Of a stretch of DNA of 64,000 nt, positions 11,301 to 22,142 are shown piece after piece (position 1 is the first letter of the stretch; every line of letters starts with the position of its first letter). A program made the translations under genes and the position numbers. The DNA comes from Yamagishiella unicocca (lineage: Eukaryota; Chlorophyta; Chlorophyceae; Chlamydomonadales; Volvocaceae): NCBI GenBank assembly GCA_003116995.1, contig BDSL01000044.1, forward strand, positions 310,001 to 374,000, written 5' to 3'. Below the pieces are notes generated by a model. It saw only the letters and a program-made list of their open reading frames with translations. It was not told the origin of the DNA and did not search any database.

Positions 11301-14300
11301 GGGCAATCTCTGGTGCCACCGCCCCGACTTCTGCTGGCAGGGATCCGAAGCTAGCGCCAGCTGAACCCATGTCCGCGGGGGCGGCATTGCCTTCCGACAC
11401 GGCGCCAGCGCCCAAGCAATTGCAGGCATCAGCTACCACAGCCGGCGCGTCCTCAACGGCTTGAACAGCAACGTTGCCAAGGCTTAAAGGCGCAGCGTCG
11501 ATCGCCTGCTCCTCATCGCTCGCCGCAAAGGCTGCGGGAGGCTCGGTCAGCGGAGAGGAAACAGTGGCCGCGGCGGCTTGCTCGGGTGCCGCCATGGGGA
11601 TGGCGGCAGAAGGCGGTGAGCTGCACTGCGCAGCCGAACCGGTGGACAGCGACGCTTGGGACGACATTGGGGCACTGCCCGATGGGGTAGCGTGGCCACA
11701 AGTTGCGATATCAGCCTCCGCGGTGTGGGGTGCCGACTCCTCATGAGCGTCCAGGATTACTGGCTGAGGGCTGGTACTGATGCCGTGGAACTCAGGAGCC
11801 GTAAGATTACCTTGGGCCTCATTGGCGGTCGTGCCCATGTCCATGGCGCTGCATGCGACCACACTGCCGTCAGCGGAGCTGAGGATCTCCACTGCACCGG
11901 CAGCGAGCGTTGCCTGGACGGGCTCCTCAAAGCCAAAGCCCACATTGGCAACGGTGAAGGCGGGCATTGTCGGTGGTGTTGCCGCAATAGTGACAGGGCT
12001 GGCCGCCGGGCTCGGCTGCTGCTCCTGCTCCACGGCAGCCGTTGCAGCGGGCACGGAGATGGCGGGTCCGTTGTCACAGTCCATATCGTCCGCGGCGACC
12101 ACCGGAACCGCAGAGCGGTCGGCATCACACGGCGAGTCAACGGTGGGTGGCAGAATGATCTTGCTGGCCGTAAGCTCCTGCTCGGGGACCGCTGCAGTGC
12201 CACAGCCAGCATCGGATGTGGCGATGTCATGCGCGCTGCCCTGCTGCTGCTCCTCGATTGCTTCGGCACCGCCGGCAAGCCCGGTCTGCTCTCCTTCTAC
12301 TGCAGGGGCAATGGCGCACTGCCCAACCTCCACGTCCATCTCCTGATGCCCTGCATCCGCGGCGGCGTCTTCGTGGTCGCTTGGCGAGGGCGAGACGGGG
12401 GGCAGTGGCGATGCCTCTGGCGAGGTTTCAACGACAGTGCTCAAGGCTGGCTTGCTCAAGGTCTGCATGTTGATGGACGTCGAGACCGTTGTGTCAGGGC
12501 GAATAGGCGTCAACCCAATGATGCAGGTGTCTGCAGTGGCGACGCCGAAGGTTGGGGTGGTAGCGTCTGGGCTGCCGGGGCTACTAGGGCCAGCAACTGC
12601 TCCGCTCAGGTCGAGGTTGATGGAAGCGGCAGCGCCGAAGCTGCGACGGCCGGCGAGCTGCACTGAGTTGAACGAAGGCTCCTCCGATATCTCAGGCTGC
12701 TTCATCGGCGCGGGCGTCTCGTCCATATCGACATCCATGCACCAAGCCGCCGGCTGTGCATCCGCACCGGCAGTGTCAGCCTTGGGGGAAGGGGACACGT
12801 CAGCATGCGGAGTCGCAGCTGGACCGTCATCAGCAGGCACAGCGACCGGTGCTTCCATGTCCACGTCCACAGGCCCGCTGGCGGTCGCTTGGACGGTTAT
12901 AGTGTCCGAAGTTGATGCCCCCGAGTAAAGGCCATCCGAATTTTCGTTAATGACCGCAGGTGAGTCGGAAGGCGCCGACGTGGCAGCAAGGCTTGGAAAG
13001 ACCAGCTCTTTGCCCTGGCCAGGGGCAATAACATCCTCACCGGTGGCGCCGTGTTCTGCTGGCAAGGCGAAAGGCGGCGGCAGCGCCAGGACGTCGGCAC
13101 CCATGTTGACCTCCCGCATTGGCGGGCTGCTGCGTGACGCCTCGCTACCCTCGGGGATCGTGGGGCTCGCAGTGAGGGATGCGGCAAAGCTGTCCTCGGC
13201 GTCAATCGCGCTGCTTGCGGCGGGACTGCAGCCAGGAGCGCAATTGCCGTCCGCGCTCATGAAGCTGTCCTCGGGTGCCAACGGTGCTCCAGAGGCCGTG
13301 CCTTCCTTCAAGCCACGAGTCTGATCGGGACTGGTCTCAGCAGACAGGCGGAGCGCGATGTCAAGTGACGTGCTGTGAGGCGGAGAGGCAGCTAGCTGCG
13401 AGGCAGCGCCATCAGGAACGGGGCCACTTGGCGTGAAGGACATGGGGGAAAGGGGAGGGCGCGGGGGGATCGTAGTGGGGCGGCTTGGCATGTCAACGCT
13501 CCCCTCTCGCGAGCGCTCGTTGGTCCAGTCCTGATCTTCGTGCGCGCTGTGCACCTCGTAGCCCATGGAAACCGATGGTGACATGACAGGCGCTGATTGC
13601 AACTGGTCGCTGCGGCAGTTGAGGTCGAGGGACGTCGAAGAGGGCTGGCTGGCCGGAGTTAGCAGCAGTTGGCCGGATGGGCGGGGCGACAGGTTGCTGA
13701 CTTCGCTTCCCGCGTAGCTAGGGCTGCGCTTCTGCTTCCCGGACGATGATTTAGGCGTCAATGCCCTTTTAAGGCTGCTCCCCATACGTTTGAGGAAGCC
13801 GGCGGAGCCTGGTGACTTGGCGGACCTGGCGTCAGCTTCGCTCCCGTCGTGGATCGATTCGTTGTAGCACACTGAGCTAGTCCTGATGTCCTCGACGCTG
13901 AGGGGGGGACTGGGATGCGGCGCGGCGTCCTGTTCAGGAGGTGGATGCAGCACGCTGAAGAGCGGCTGAGTTGGTGTAGCCGGTGGCATTTCAGCAGGCG
14001 CTGGAAATGAAATCGTTTGCGGGCCCGCTGCGCTGAAGGACGCACAGATTGCCGCGGAAAAGGAGCTGGCATCATGGCTAGCGGAGACAGGCTTGAGCTT
14101 GCTGAGCAGGCCGCTTTCCTTGTGCTTGGGAACAGCACCTGCATTCATTGCATTAAAGCAAAGAATATGTTAGGGAAGCCTCCAATGAACGTCCCGGCAG
14201 CGCAGTAACTTGGACAGATGTCTATGAAGACAGCAAATCTCACCCTTCGTCTCAAACATGCTCTTCAGCTTCGTCACCGGCTTGGACTTCGTAAGAGCTC

Positions 14301-14447
14301 CTAATGAGCTCCGCCGCTTTCCCACCTGAATCGTATCCGCATACTCGGGGCGCTCCTGCGGCAATCCCAGGCGCGGTTGTTAGCCAGCTGTCAAGCCAGT
14401 CCCTCGACCGCGGCACATACAATAAACCGTATTCGCACCTCTTCCAT
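5324..14447 (-). CDS. Giant acidic protein with TACC-like C-terminal coiled coil
   Basis: Thirteen exons splice in frame to about 2,513 residues: 14447-14439, 14355-14244, 14138-8797, 8664-8581, 8471-7511, 7304-7179, 7085-6961, 6852-6793, 6631-6416, 6327-6169, 5970-5875, 5726-5583, 5431-5324. Exon 1 encodes only Met-Glu-Glu; the next acceptor has a good GCTAAC branch site. The 5.3-kb exon 3 is Ala/Pro/Ser/Glu-rich and largely disordered, with Ser-Glu-Pro repeats around residues 1200-1290. Residues about 1850-2170 are Ser/Pro/Ala-rich and basic. Residues about 2215-2510 form an almost unbroken coiled coil ([37 protein letters not shown]) ending [18 protein letters not shown]. An acidic low-complexity body with a ~200-300-residue C-terminal coiled coil of this kind is the plan of TACC (transforming acidic coiled-coil) proteins, which act with XMAP215 at microtubule plus ends and spindle poles. 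The TACC assignment is inference; a generic coiled-coil protein is the alternative. Confidence 0.7.
10380..10665 (-). repeat. Coding tandem repeat (Ser-Glu-Pro/Glu-Leu-Glu-Pro)
   Basis: About a dozen 15-30-bp units in exon 3 of the TACC-like gene encode variants of [10 protein letters not shown]. The frame is kept throughout, so the array is translated into a highly acidic, proline-rich stretch. Confidence 0.85.
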
Positions 14448-16368
14448 TATGGATGAGTTGCAGTCCCTGAGGATAGCTGAATTTCGACAAAATCGACACA
14501 GGAAAGCGCAAACGTCTTAAGGACTCCAGCTCAGTTCGCTCCTCCAAGCTCCTTCATGATAGACAATCAGATAAAAGGCTTCCTGTTTTACTTCCAACAA
14601 TGATTGAACTGGAGTATGGGCTGAGCTCTCTAGGCTGTCGGATGAGCGTACGTCAGATCCAAGGAAGTGGATCGAGGTAGGAAATCCTGGACTTGAGCGG
14701 TCATAGAAACACGACGGAAAGATGATGGTCATACGGTTTACTTATGGTAGAGCCCCTCGCGATTTGTAGCATGGTCGAGTGGTGCTCTTCAGATTTTTGC
14801 CAACCGCGCGCCACATGTGCATAGACGCATCATGAAGACGCCGGCTTATTAATCCCGTTCCCCTAACCTTGACAGGATCTTCGATATCTACCCAGAATCT
14901 ATGGCGGATGTCATGGTGCGCATTTGGAGCCCGTGAACGCCCACATGGTGGGTCCATGAAACCAAGCCGCCCGGTGTGTATACTGGACTGTACACAATGG
15001 ACACCGCGTAATAGCGTCCATCACCGATGTGCGCATACCAATGGGCAGGAGGCTCTAGCGGCACCGTGGCGAGTTGCAGAGACGTCACAGCTTGTGAGCC
15101 ACCACGTGCTCCCCTGCTTGCAATGACTACTCGGACCGTATTCAGGGTCGGACTTGGGCTCCTGATAACAGGCACCCAAAACGTAGATGTCATCTGAGAC
15201 TTTTGGAATTCTGCGGCCAGGCGAGGGCGTCCCCTCAGCGCTTTATGTAGGCAGGGCGCTCGACACAATGTATCCACGTTGTGTGGGCACCGCTGTGGTT
15301 TTGTTGCTCCCTCCCCTCCCTTCCCACCTGCCCAAACAGGTTTCATCGGTCATTCGTGGCCGTGCCCTGGCTGGCAGCGCTCCCAGACCTTGCTCATCCA
15401 CTGGGCCCTTGGCCCTCCCCTGCTGCTAAATCGACCTGGCAGTATGCACATTATATCAGCATTCCCTCAGGAGGCGGGTCGAGAATGGGTCGAAGCGCTG
15501 GAGGTCGCTGGTGGCAATAGGTTCCAGGGTTGCGTGTGGTCTCGATCGAAGATGTCGTACTGGTGCCGTAACCTGGTTCTTGACTTCAGGGCCGAACTGC
15601 TGCCGTTGTCGAGCTTCCATCTCATAGTTCGTAGCTGTCTTTTCAGCAGCCAATCGTCGCGATGTGGCTTCTTTGGTGCACAACTGTAACACATGACCCG
15701 TCTGATCTCCTCCTTGCTATTTGTATTCCGGTACCGTACGAGACCAGGCCACTTACGATTCGACCGTCGGCCCAACCAGCTACGCTCTTTGTACTCCACG
15801 GTGGGTCGGGCATATACTACTGGTTAGAGACGGCTTGCAGCAACCCGCCTCACCGCCGCGCATCAAGTTGCCTGCGTCGTAGTTCTTCCCAGCTCACACC
15901 AGCCGATCGACATTGTCGCCGTCACCAGCTCGCTGCGCAGCAGCATCAACAGCTCGCTATCGTGTGTTCACCTTAGCGGTGTGAATTCAACTTAGGTTTT
16001 GAGCAGCCGAAACCAGCGGGCCGGAGTTGCTACCTACCGCCGGTGCGGCCCGTCCCGCAGTGCACCTATCCTGCTGTCCCAAATCTCTGCCACAAGCCGG
16101 TGCAGCATAACCTAATGATGGTGATATTCTGCGCAAACTGTCCGCGTGCAGGCGACCAGGAGTCCAAAGCAGCCAAGGGTCCGAGGGGCGGGCGGAGGCG
16201 CGACTGCCACTGTCAAGTGGCCCCTCGTTTACCGGCACCGCGCCGCAAGTCCAACGAGAGGGCCGCAAGAGCTCTGTGAAGCGGCAACCAGCCACCTTTT
16301 GCGCTCTGTCCGATGCTCTCAATAGGAATCAGGAGGCTTGACAGATAATTTCACCGCTAATAGCGATT
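14448..16368. other. Divergent intergenic region, no gene recognised
   Basis: Lies between the 5' end of the TACC-like gene (minus) and the start of the CASP-like gene (plus), so it should carry both promoters. The open frames in it show no family features or splice structure. No clear TATA box was assigned. Confidence 0.5.
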
Positions 16369-19300
16369 ATGCAGACGGGCGGCGGCGCATCGGAACGCTA
16401 CGCCACGGCTGCTCCCGGCCCAGCTGCTCGTGATTTCCCGATGCCTCGACCCTTCTCCGGACCTCCACCTGCTGGGCCGGAAGATGCGGAGGAGGGCGTA
16501 GCTGCTGCTGCTGCCGCAGCGCCGCCGCCCGCCGCAAGTAGCGACCCACGGGTCGCCTCCTACCCCAGCACCGAGCGGCCCCAGGAGGCGCCCCTGTGGG
16601 GCAAGTACATACGCACGGCGCAGTGGGTGATCGCGCTGACGGCGCTGTCGCTAATGGTTTCGGAGGGCGGCTGGTCGGACCTGGCGCCGTTTCGGTACCT
16701 GTTGGCAGCCACAGGCAGGTCGGGGCAGCGGGACACGAGGGTTCGTTGAGGCTACCCGGGGGCACTGAGCAGAGTTTAAAGGTGGAACATGGGGGTATGA
16801 GAGGAAAATCCGTTCAGGGGGGCAGGGGATTAGCTCGTTGCGCACAGCGCGGTAGAGGGGGCAACGCGGGGTAGTGTGTATGAGCGAGGTGTGCGCTGCG
16901 CGCGGGAGCATACGGCGAGAGCGTACGGCGGGAGCGTGAGGGGGATAGGCGGCTCTGGGAGCCGTACCGTTGTTGCCTTGTGACTGACACGTGGGTTGGT
17001 TGGATGAGTTGGGTTATTCGGACATGGATAACGGCTGTCGCCCCTGTCGTGCCGCGGGGAAGCCCCCACCAAACATCAGCCCCCCTTTCCCTCCCCCCGC
17101 TCCCCTACCAATGGGGCCGCTTCTCCTACCTTATACCGATTCACGGGCTATTCTCAACTCGCCACGTGCCCGGCCGCCACTTGCCTGCGCGGGCGGCTGC
17201 CTCAGTGATGACGCTCGTCCTCGTCCTGGCGGCCGGTGTGCTGGAGTGGCAGAGCCGCGCAAGACAGCTGGTGCTGCCGCTCAACACGGCGTTTGATTTC
17301 GTGTGGATTCTAATCTGGTGGGCCTCTACTGGGGGGCAGGCTCCCAGGTTGAAGAGGGATCAGCACGGGGACGGCGCCGCGCGGGGACGGCGGCGGGGAA
17401 GGCACGGGGGAACGCGTGGATCAGAGGCGCGGGGGTGGATCAGAGGCGCGGGGGTGGATCAGAGGCGCGGGGGTGGGTTGGGACGCGGACATGCTGCGTG
17501 TTGGTGTTTTAAGTATGCTGAGCTGAGCCGCGAAGGAGTCTGAGCGCGATGAGACCAAGGAATCCGGAGGCAGGGCGAGGCGCCAATAGTTACCGAAGGA
17601 AGCCCAGAGTGGGTCCACGAGAAGCCATAATTCCAATTATGTAGACGGCGTCCGCGCAGCGCGTGTTGGTGTGTGTATGTTGGGATTGGGACATGCCGTA
17701 CTTACGCCAGGCATCCCACCAGCAGCCTTCCACCAGCCGCTCCGCTACCCCCCTTCCGTTTTCCGTGACCCCCCTTCCCATGTCGAGTCCACGGTTCTTT
17801 TATGTGCCCCCCCTTACGTGCCTCGACTCCTGCTGCCCCCCTGCTTGTCTCTGGTCGCAAACTTACCCTCTGCCTCGACCGTCCTCTGCCTGAGGCCGTC
17901 CCCGCCCCGGGTCCCCCCCCCTGCCACGCAGCGCCACCGCCGGCATCTCCTCGGCGGCCGCTCTGGCGCTCCGAGACCGCCTGCGCATGCCCTGCGCGAA
18001 CGGAGGCGACTGCGCGCAGCTCAAAGCGGTAAGGGGACTGCGGGGGAGTATGCGCCCCCGACCGGCCCAGCCCCGCGGCCCTACCCGGCAGCACTCAGCC
18101 CCAGACCGGAGTCTGTCCCAACCACCACCACGCAGCACTCAGCCCCAGCCCCGCGGCCCTGCCCGTCAGCACTCGGCCCCAGCCCGGAGTCTGTCCCAAC
18201 CACCACCACCGCCACCACTACCAGGTACAAAGCTGTGCTGCCTCGCGCCGCGTGCTCCTCCCCTGCCGCACCCCGCCCATAGGCCACAGGGCTCGTGTTC
18301 GGGCTGGCGCTGCTGTCGGTGTTGAGTCTGCTGTACGAGGTACTGCTGTGGCGGGCGGGCTGTGGCGGGCTGGACGAGCGCAGCCGCATCCATGCGGCAA
18401 TCGAGTACCTGGGGTGAGCGTGTGGGCCAGGGGGGCTGTCTGAGGAAAGCCCCCCGGGGGGTTGGGGAGTTGAGACGGAGCAGAGACGCGTGTTCGTGAA
18501 CACGAGAAGCAGCGACAGGGACCGGAGAGGGGTCGGGACACGACTCACGGAGGACCCTTCCTGAGTCGCCAGTCGCCAGTTGAGGGTGCTGCGGCCGTGA
18601 AGCGCCCGACGGTGTCCTGGGTCTACTCCCCTGGCCCCGTGACCCGCTGTCTGGTCCCCTGCCCCCGTGACCCGCTGTCTGGTCCCCTGGCCCCGTGGCC
18701 CCCCGGCCCGCAGTGCGCGGAAGAAGGCAGCTGTGCGCATCATCCAGCCCTCCACCGCCACCCGCCCGACACCGCTCGTCGTGGATCCCATGCCCGGAGC
18801 CGACCTGGGGCTCGGCGTGGAGCCAGAGGTACGCGGACGGGTTGGCGGCAGGGTGGCCGCTGCGTCCGCGGTTCTTCGCGCAGCTCTGGAGCGGGCTCGC
18901 GGCGGCAGCGCCGCTGGCGGCGGCCGCGGCAGCAGCCTCCCTCCAGCAGGCGCGCGCGGCTTGCCGGTGTCAACCAGCGCCGCCGCTCTCGCCGCCAGGG
19001 CGGCGGCGTCGCCGCCGCCGCTTCAGCAACCGCTGACGGCCCTCGACGACGACGGCGGCGGCGGCGGCGGCGACGGCGGCAGCGGCGGCGGCACGCTGGG
19101 TCAGGCCCGCAGGATGACGTCAAGCTGCCGGGTTAAGGAGGCGGCGTGGCTGGCGAGGTGTTTTCTGGTCTTGAGGTGCGGCGAAACATGGCGTCGAAAC
19201 AGCTTAGTTGGTTGCCGTACATACACACGCACACGCACACACACCGGTTGTTAAGGACGCTACTGGAGCTCGGCTGCCCGCCACCGTCCTGCTGGCTATC

Positions 19301-21494
19301 GGAGCGCTGCGCGGACGCCGTCTACATAATCGGGATTATGGCTTCTCGTGGACCCACTCTGGGCTTCCTTCGGTAACTATTGGCGCCCCGCACTGCCTCC
19401 GGATTCCTTGGTCTCCTCGCGCTAAGTCTCCTTCGCGGCTCAGCTCAGCATCTATAAAACACACGCACACACACACAACTGGCTTATTAACGCTCGCTCC
19501 CTGTCGTGCCGCTTGCTTGCCGCGCAGGCTGCTGCAGGTGGGCCTGGCGGCGGGAGTCCTCGGCGCCGTGACCTCCGTTCCCCGCTACAGCGCCACCACC
19601 GCCTACGCTCTGCTGGTGGCGGTGCAGTCCATCGGGCTGGTGGCGGCAGTGGGGCTGGGGGCCTGGCAGGCGCTGCGGGCCGTGCGGGCGGGGTTCTACC
19701 GCTTCGCCAGGCGGGGCACACAGGTGGGTTCGGGCGGGTGAGGTGGCGAGGAACCCGCACTGCTGGCTCCGCCGCCGGCGGCTTCCCGCGGCAGCTGCCG
19801 CTGCAGCTGCGGCAGCGCGGGGCGTGTCCTCGGCGGCTGGTGGTGGCGCCGTTGGGGGTCGCGCCCGACTCCCACGTGGTATGCCAGGGGGCCCCTGACG
19901 GGTGTAATGTACCCAACGGGTGTAATGTACCCAACGGGTGTAATGTACCCAACGGGTGTAATGTACCCAACGGGTGTAATGTACCCAACGGGTGTAATGT
20001 ACCCAACGGGTGTAATGTACCCAACGGGTGTAATGTACCCAACGGGTGTAATGTACCCAACGGGTGTAATGTACCCAACGGGTGTAATGTACCCAACGGG
20101 TGTAATGTACCCAACGGGTGTAATGTACCCAACGGGTGTAATGTACCCAACGGGTGTAATGTACCCAACGGGTGTAATGTACCCAACGGGTGTAATGTAC
20201 CCAACGGGTGTAATGTACCCAACGGGTGTACCTTATGCTTACTAGTCGGGTTTACTTGTGCAAGTGCCGAGGTTTCCTCTCTCACCCACCCCCTCCCGGT
20301 CTTTATGCCATGCCACCCCCAGGCGTACTTCCTCACGTGCGCAGCGGCGGACACGCTGCTGTGGCTGCTCATCGCCGCCGCCTCCACCGCCGCCGCTGCG
20401 GTGTCGTCTCTGCCGTGTTCGCGCGTCACGGTGGGGGGCGGCGTGGCGCTGTTCAGCGTGGTGCACGCAGGTGGGTAAGCGGGGAGGGGGAGGGGGGAGG
20501 GCTCGGTGTGCGTGGTGTGTTTGGGGGTTTGCGTTTGGGTTTGTGTTTGGGTTTGTGCCAAGCCCGGCCAAGGGCCAGGGTTGCGCCTCCAGCCACGCTG
20601 CTTCGCGTCTCTCCAGCCCGTCGCATCCCACCGCCGCCGCCTGTGGCTGCCGCGGCCCTCTCCACCGCCGCCGCTACCGCCGCCACCGCCGCCTGTGGCT
20701 GCCGCGGCCCACACCCCATGCCCACCTCCACCGCCGCCGCCACCGCCGCCGGCCTCACAGGTTGCTCCGCCCACGACCGAGCGGGCGCCGCACTGGCGCT
20801 GCTGTCGGCGCCCGTTTGGCTCGCCGCGGCAGCGCTGTCGCTGGTGAGTGCCCACGAGGGCACCCGCACACTGGCGCTGCTGCGCCGGCAGCAGGTGCAG
20901 CGACGGGAGGCGCAGGTGCTGATGACGCAGACCTCCTTCTCCAACATCGCCGCCACCGCCGGCAGCGGCCGACGCGGCAGCGGCGGTGTCGTCGCCGGCG
21001 ACAGGGCTGGACGTGGCGGCGGCGGCGGCGGCAGCGAGAGCAGCAGTCGTGCGGCAGAAGCCGAATCCGGGTTCACCAGCAGCAACCCATTCGCCTCTCC
21101 GGGCCCTGTGGCGGACACGGGTCTGGGCGACCCGTGGGTCGTGGAGGACGCCCACCCTGCCAGCGCGGCGGCGGCGCGCGGCAAGATGAGTAGTGGCGCT
21201 GGGGGGCAGCAGGGCGGGGGGAGTAGCGGTGCGGGTGCCGGTGGCGGTGCGGCGGCGGTGCAGGTACCCGGCGGGAGGCTGGGCGAGGTGTCGGCGTCGT
21301 CGGCATTTGGGCCGAGGGCCTTTGGGTGGGGTGGGCTTCGGTGGGCACCCGCAAACAGCGCGCCCGAACTGCGGAGTGCTGGCGGCGGCGGCGGCGGCAG
21401 CGCCGGCGAGGGTGACGTGGAGGAGTTGGAGGTACGGCAGGAGCGGGGCGAGCTGCATCAGCCGAGGTCCGCAGCGGTCTTCACCATTGACTAG
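16369..21494 (+). CDS. Double CASP-like (MARVEL-type) membrane protein
   Basis: Eight exons give about 723 residues: 16369-16714, 17206-17317, 17932-18028, 18283-18413, 18714-19131, 19538-19723, 20323-20470, 20761-21494. Domain 1 has four TM helices at about residues 84-100, 108-130, 139-165 and 186-208. After TM1 comes WSDLAPFRYLLAA, matching the conserved extracellular signature of plant CASP-like proteins, and TM3 contains FDFVWILICATAGISSAAAL. Domain 2 (about residues 369-508) repeats the four-helix plan (TM3: ADTLLWLLIAAASTAAAAV) but lacks the signature. CASP-like proteins are plasma-membrane scaffolds; some form domains that guide wall deposition. A disordered Gly/Ser/Ala-rich cytoplasmic tail of ~215 residues follows. 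Intron 1 appears to be GC-AG (CAG/GCAGGT), the only donor that keeps frame. The linker exon 18714-19131 and the acceptor at 19538 (or 19528) are the weakest calls. Confidence 0.72.
17496..17672 (+). mobile_element. Short MITE/SINE-like element, copy 1 (CASP-like gene intron 2)
   Basis: About 155 bp of non-coding sequence (core about 17514-17662) that reappears inverted at 19305-19455 with high identity over most of its length. It is flanked by exact 12-bp direct repeats GCGTGTTGGTGT at 17496-17507 and 17661-17672, which could be a target-site duplication. No ORF or terminal protein is present. Confidence 0.55.
19305..19455 (-). mobile_element. Short MITE/SINE-like element, copy 2 (CASP-like gene intron 5)
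   Basis: Reverse-complement copy of the element at about 17514-17662. Both copies lie inside introns of the same gene and next to GT/CA-rich microsatellite sequence. I could not define a target-site duplication for this copy. Confidence 0.55.
19900..20231 (+). repeat. Tandem array of an 18-bp unit carrying TGTAA
   Basis: About 18 perfect copies of the unit GGGTGTAATGTACCCAAC in intron 6 of the CASP-like gene. Each unit includes TGTAA, the chlorophyte poly(A) signal, in sense orientation. Confidence 0.95.
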
Positions 21495-22053
21495 GTCTGC
21501 CAGTGTTCGTCAGTTTCCAGGTTGGAAGGAGGAAGGCCAGTGTTCGTCAGTTTCCAGGTTGGAAGGAGGAAGGGAGGGAGGGTGTGTGACAGGGTCACAG
21601 CCTGCCCGGTTGGTGGCGTGGTGGCTGGCGATTGGTGGGGAACGGAGTGGCCGTTTGGCGGACCCAACCCCGAGGGGCAGGTGCGTCACGTCGAACTTTC
21701 CACTCAATAGGGGAAACCCCCCCCATATTGTGCACGCACGGGTGGTGGGGAATTGCCGTCTGCAAGGCTGCGAAAGGCTAGCCGCATGGAAGACCGTACG
21801 GCCATCAACCCGCGCTTTGGGTGCAGCATCAATACGTAGTTGCACCATTGGGCCAAAGCCCCAAGGAGTCAGCTTCATTAGTCAGCTTCGTGGAATAGTC
21901 GTAGCGACGCTGAACAAGCCATAGCGACGCCCAGAAAGCCACACACACACACAAGCCACACACGCCCGTCACAACCTACAAGAAACACAGGACGCTTGCA
22001 ACTAAGACCACTATAAATCATATATATATTACCAAAATTGAAGAATTTTCATC
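21495..22053. other. 3' flank with a short direct repeat
   Basis: Starts with two copies of a ~36-bp unit (containing AGTGTTCGTCAGTTTCCAGG) at about 21500 and 21536, then becomes AT-richer with a CA run near 21940. No gene is seen, and no TGTAA was found for the upstream CASP-like gene. Confidence 0.5.
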
Positions 22054-22142
22054 TGCAACCATGGTGTAGTTGGTTATCACATCTGTCTAACATAACAATG
22101 TTGGGACACAGAAGGTCTCCGGTTCGATCCCGGATGGGTGCA
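22054..22142 (+). tRNA. tRNA-Val(AAC) with 14-nt intron
   Basis: The sequence folds as a cloverleaf: acceptor TGCAACC/GGGTGCA with one mismatch, D-arm GGTGTAGTTGGTTATCAC, anticodon stem TCTGT/ACAGA with loop CTAACA...C (anticodon AAC), and T-arm with GGTTCGATCCC. A 14-nt insertion at 22093-22106 sits between loop positions 37 and 38, the canonical place for eukaryotic nuclear tRNA introns. Confidence 0.9.

Noticed and set aside
19900..20231. Regular array considered as a CRISPR
   Set aside because: The units are contiguous 18-mers without unique spacers, in a eukaryotic intron. The 39-bp, 37-bp and 42-bp arrays elsewhere fail for the same reason.
19452..21458. 668-codon minus-strand open frame
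   Set aside because: It is antisense to the CASP-like exons and reads through the 18-bp tandem array; the plus strand has spliced TM domains.
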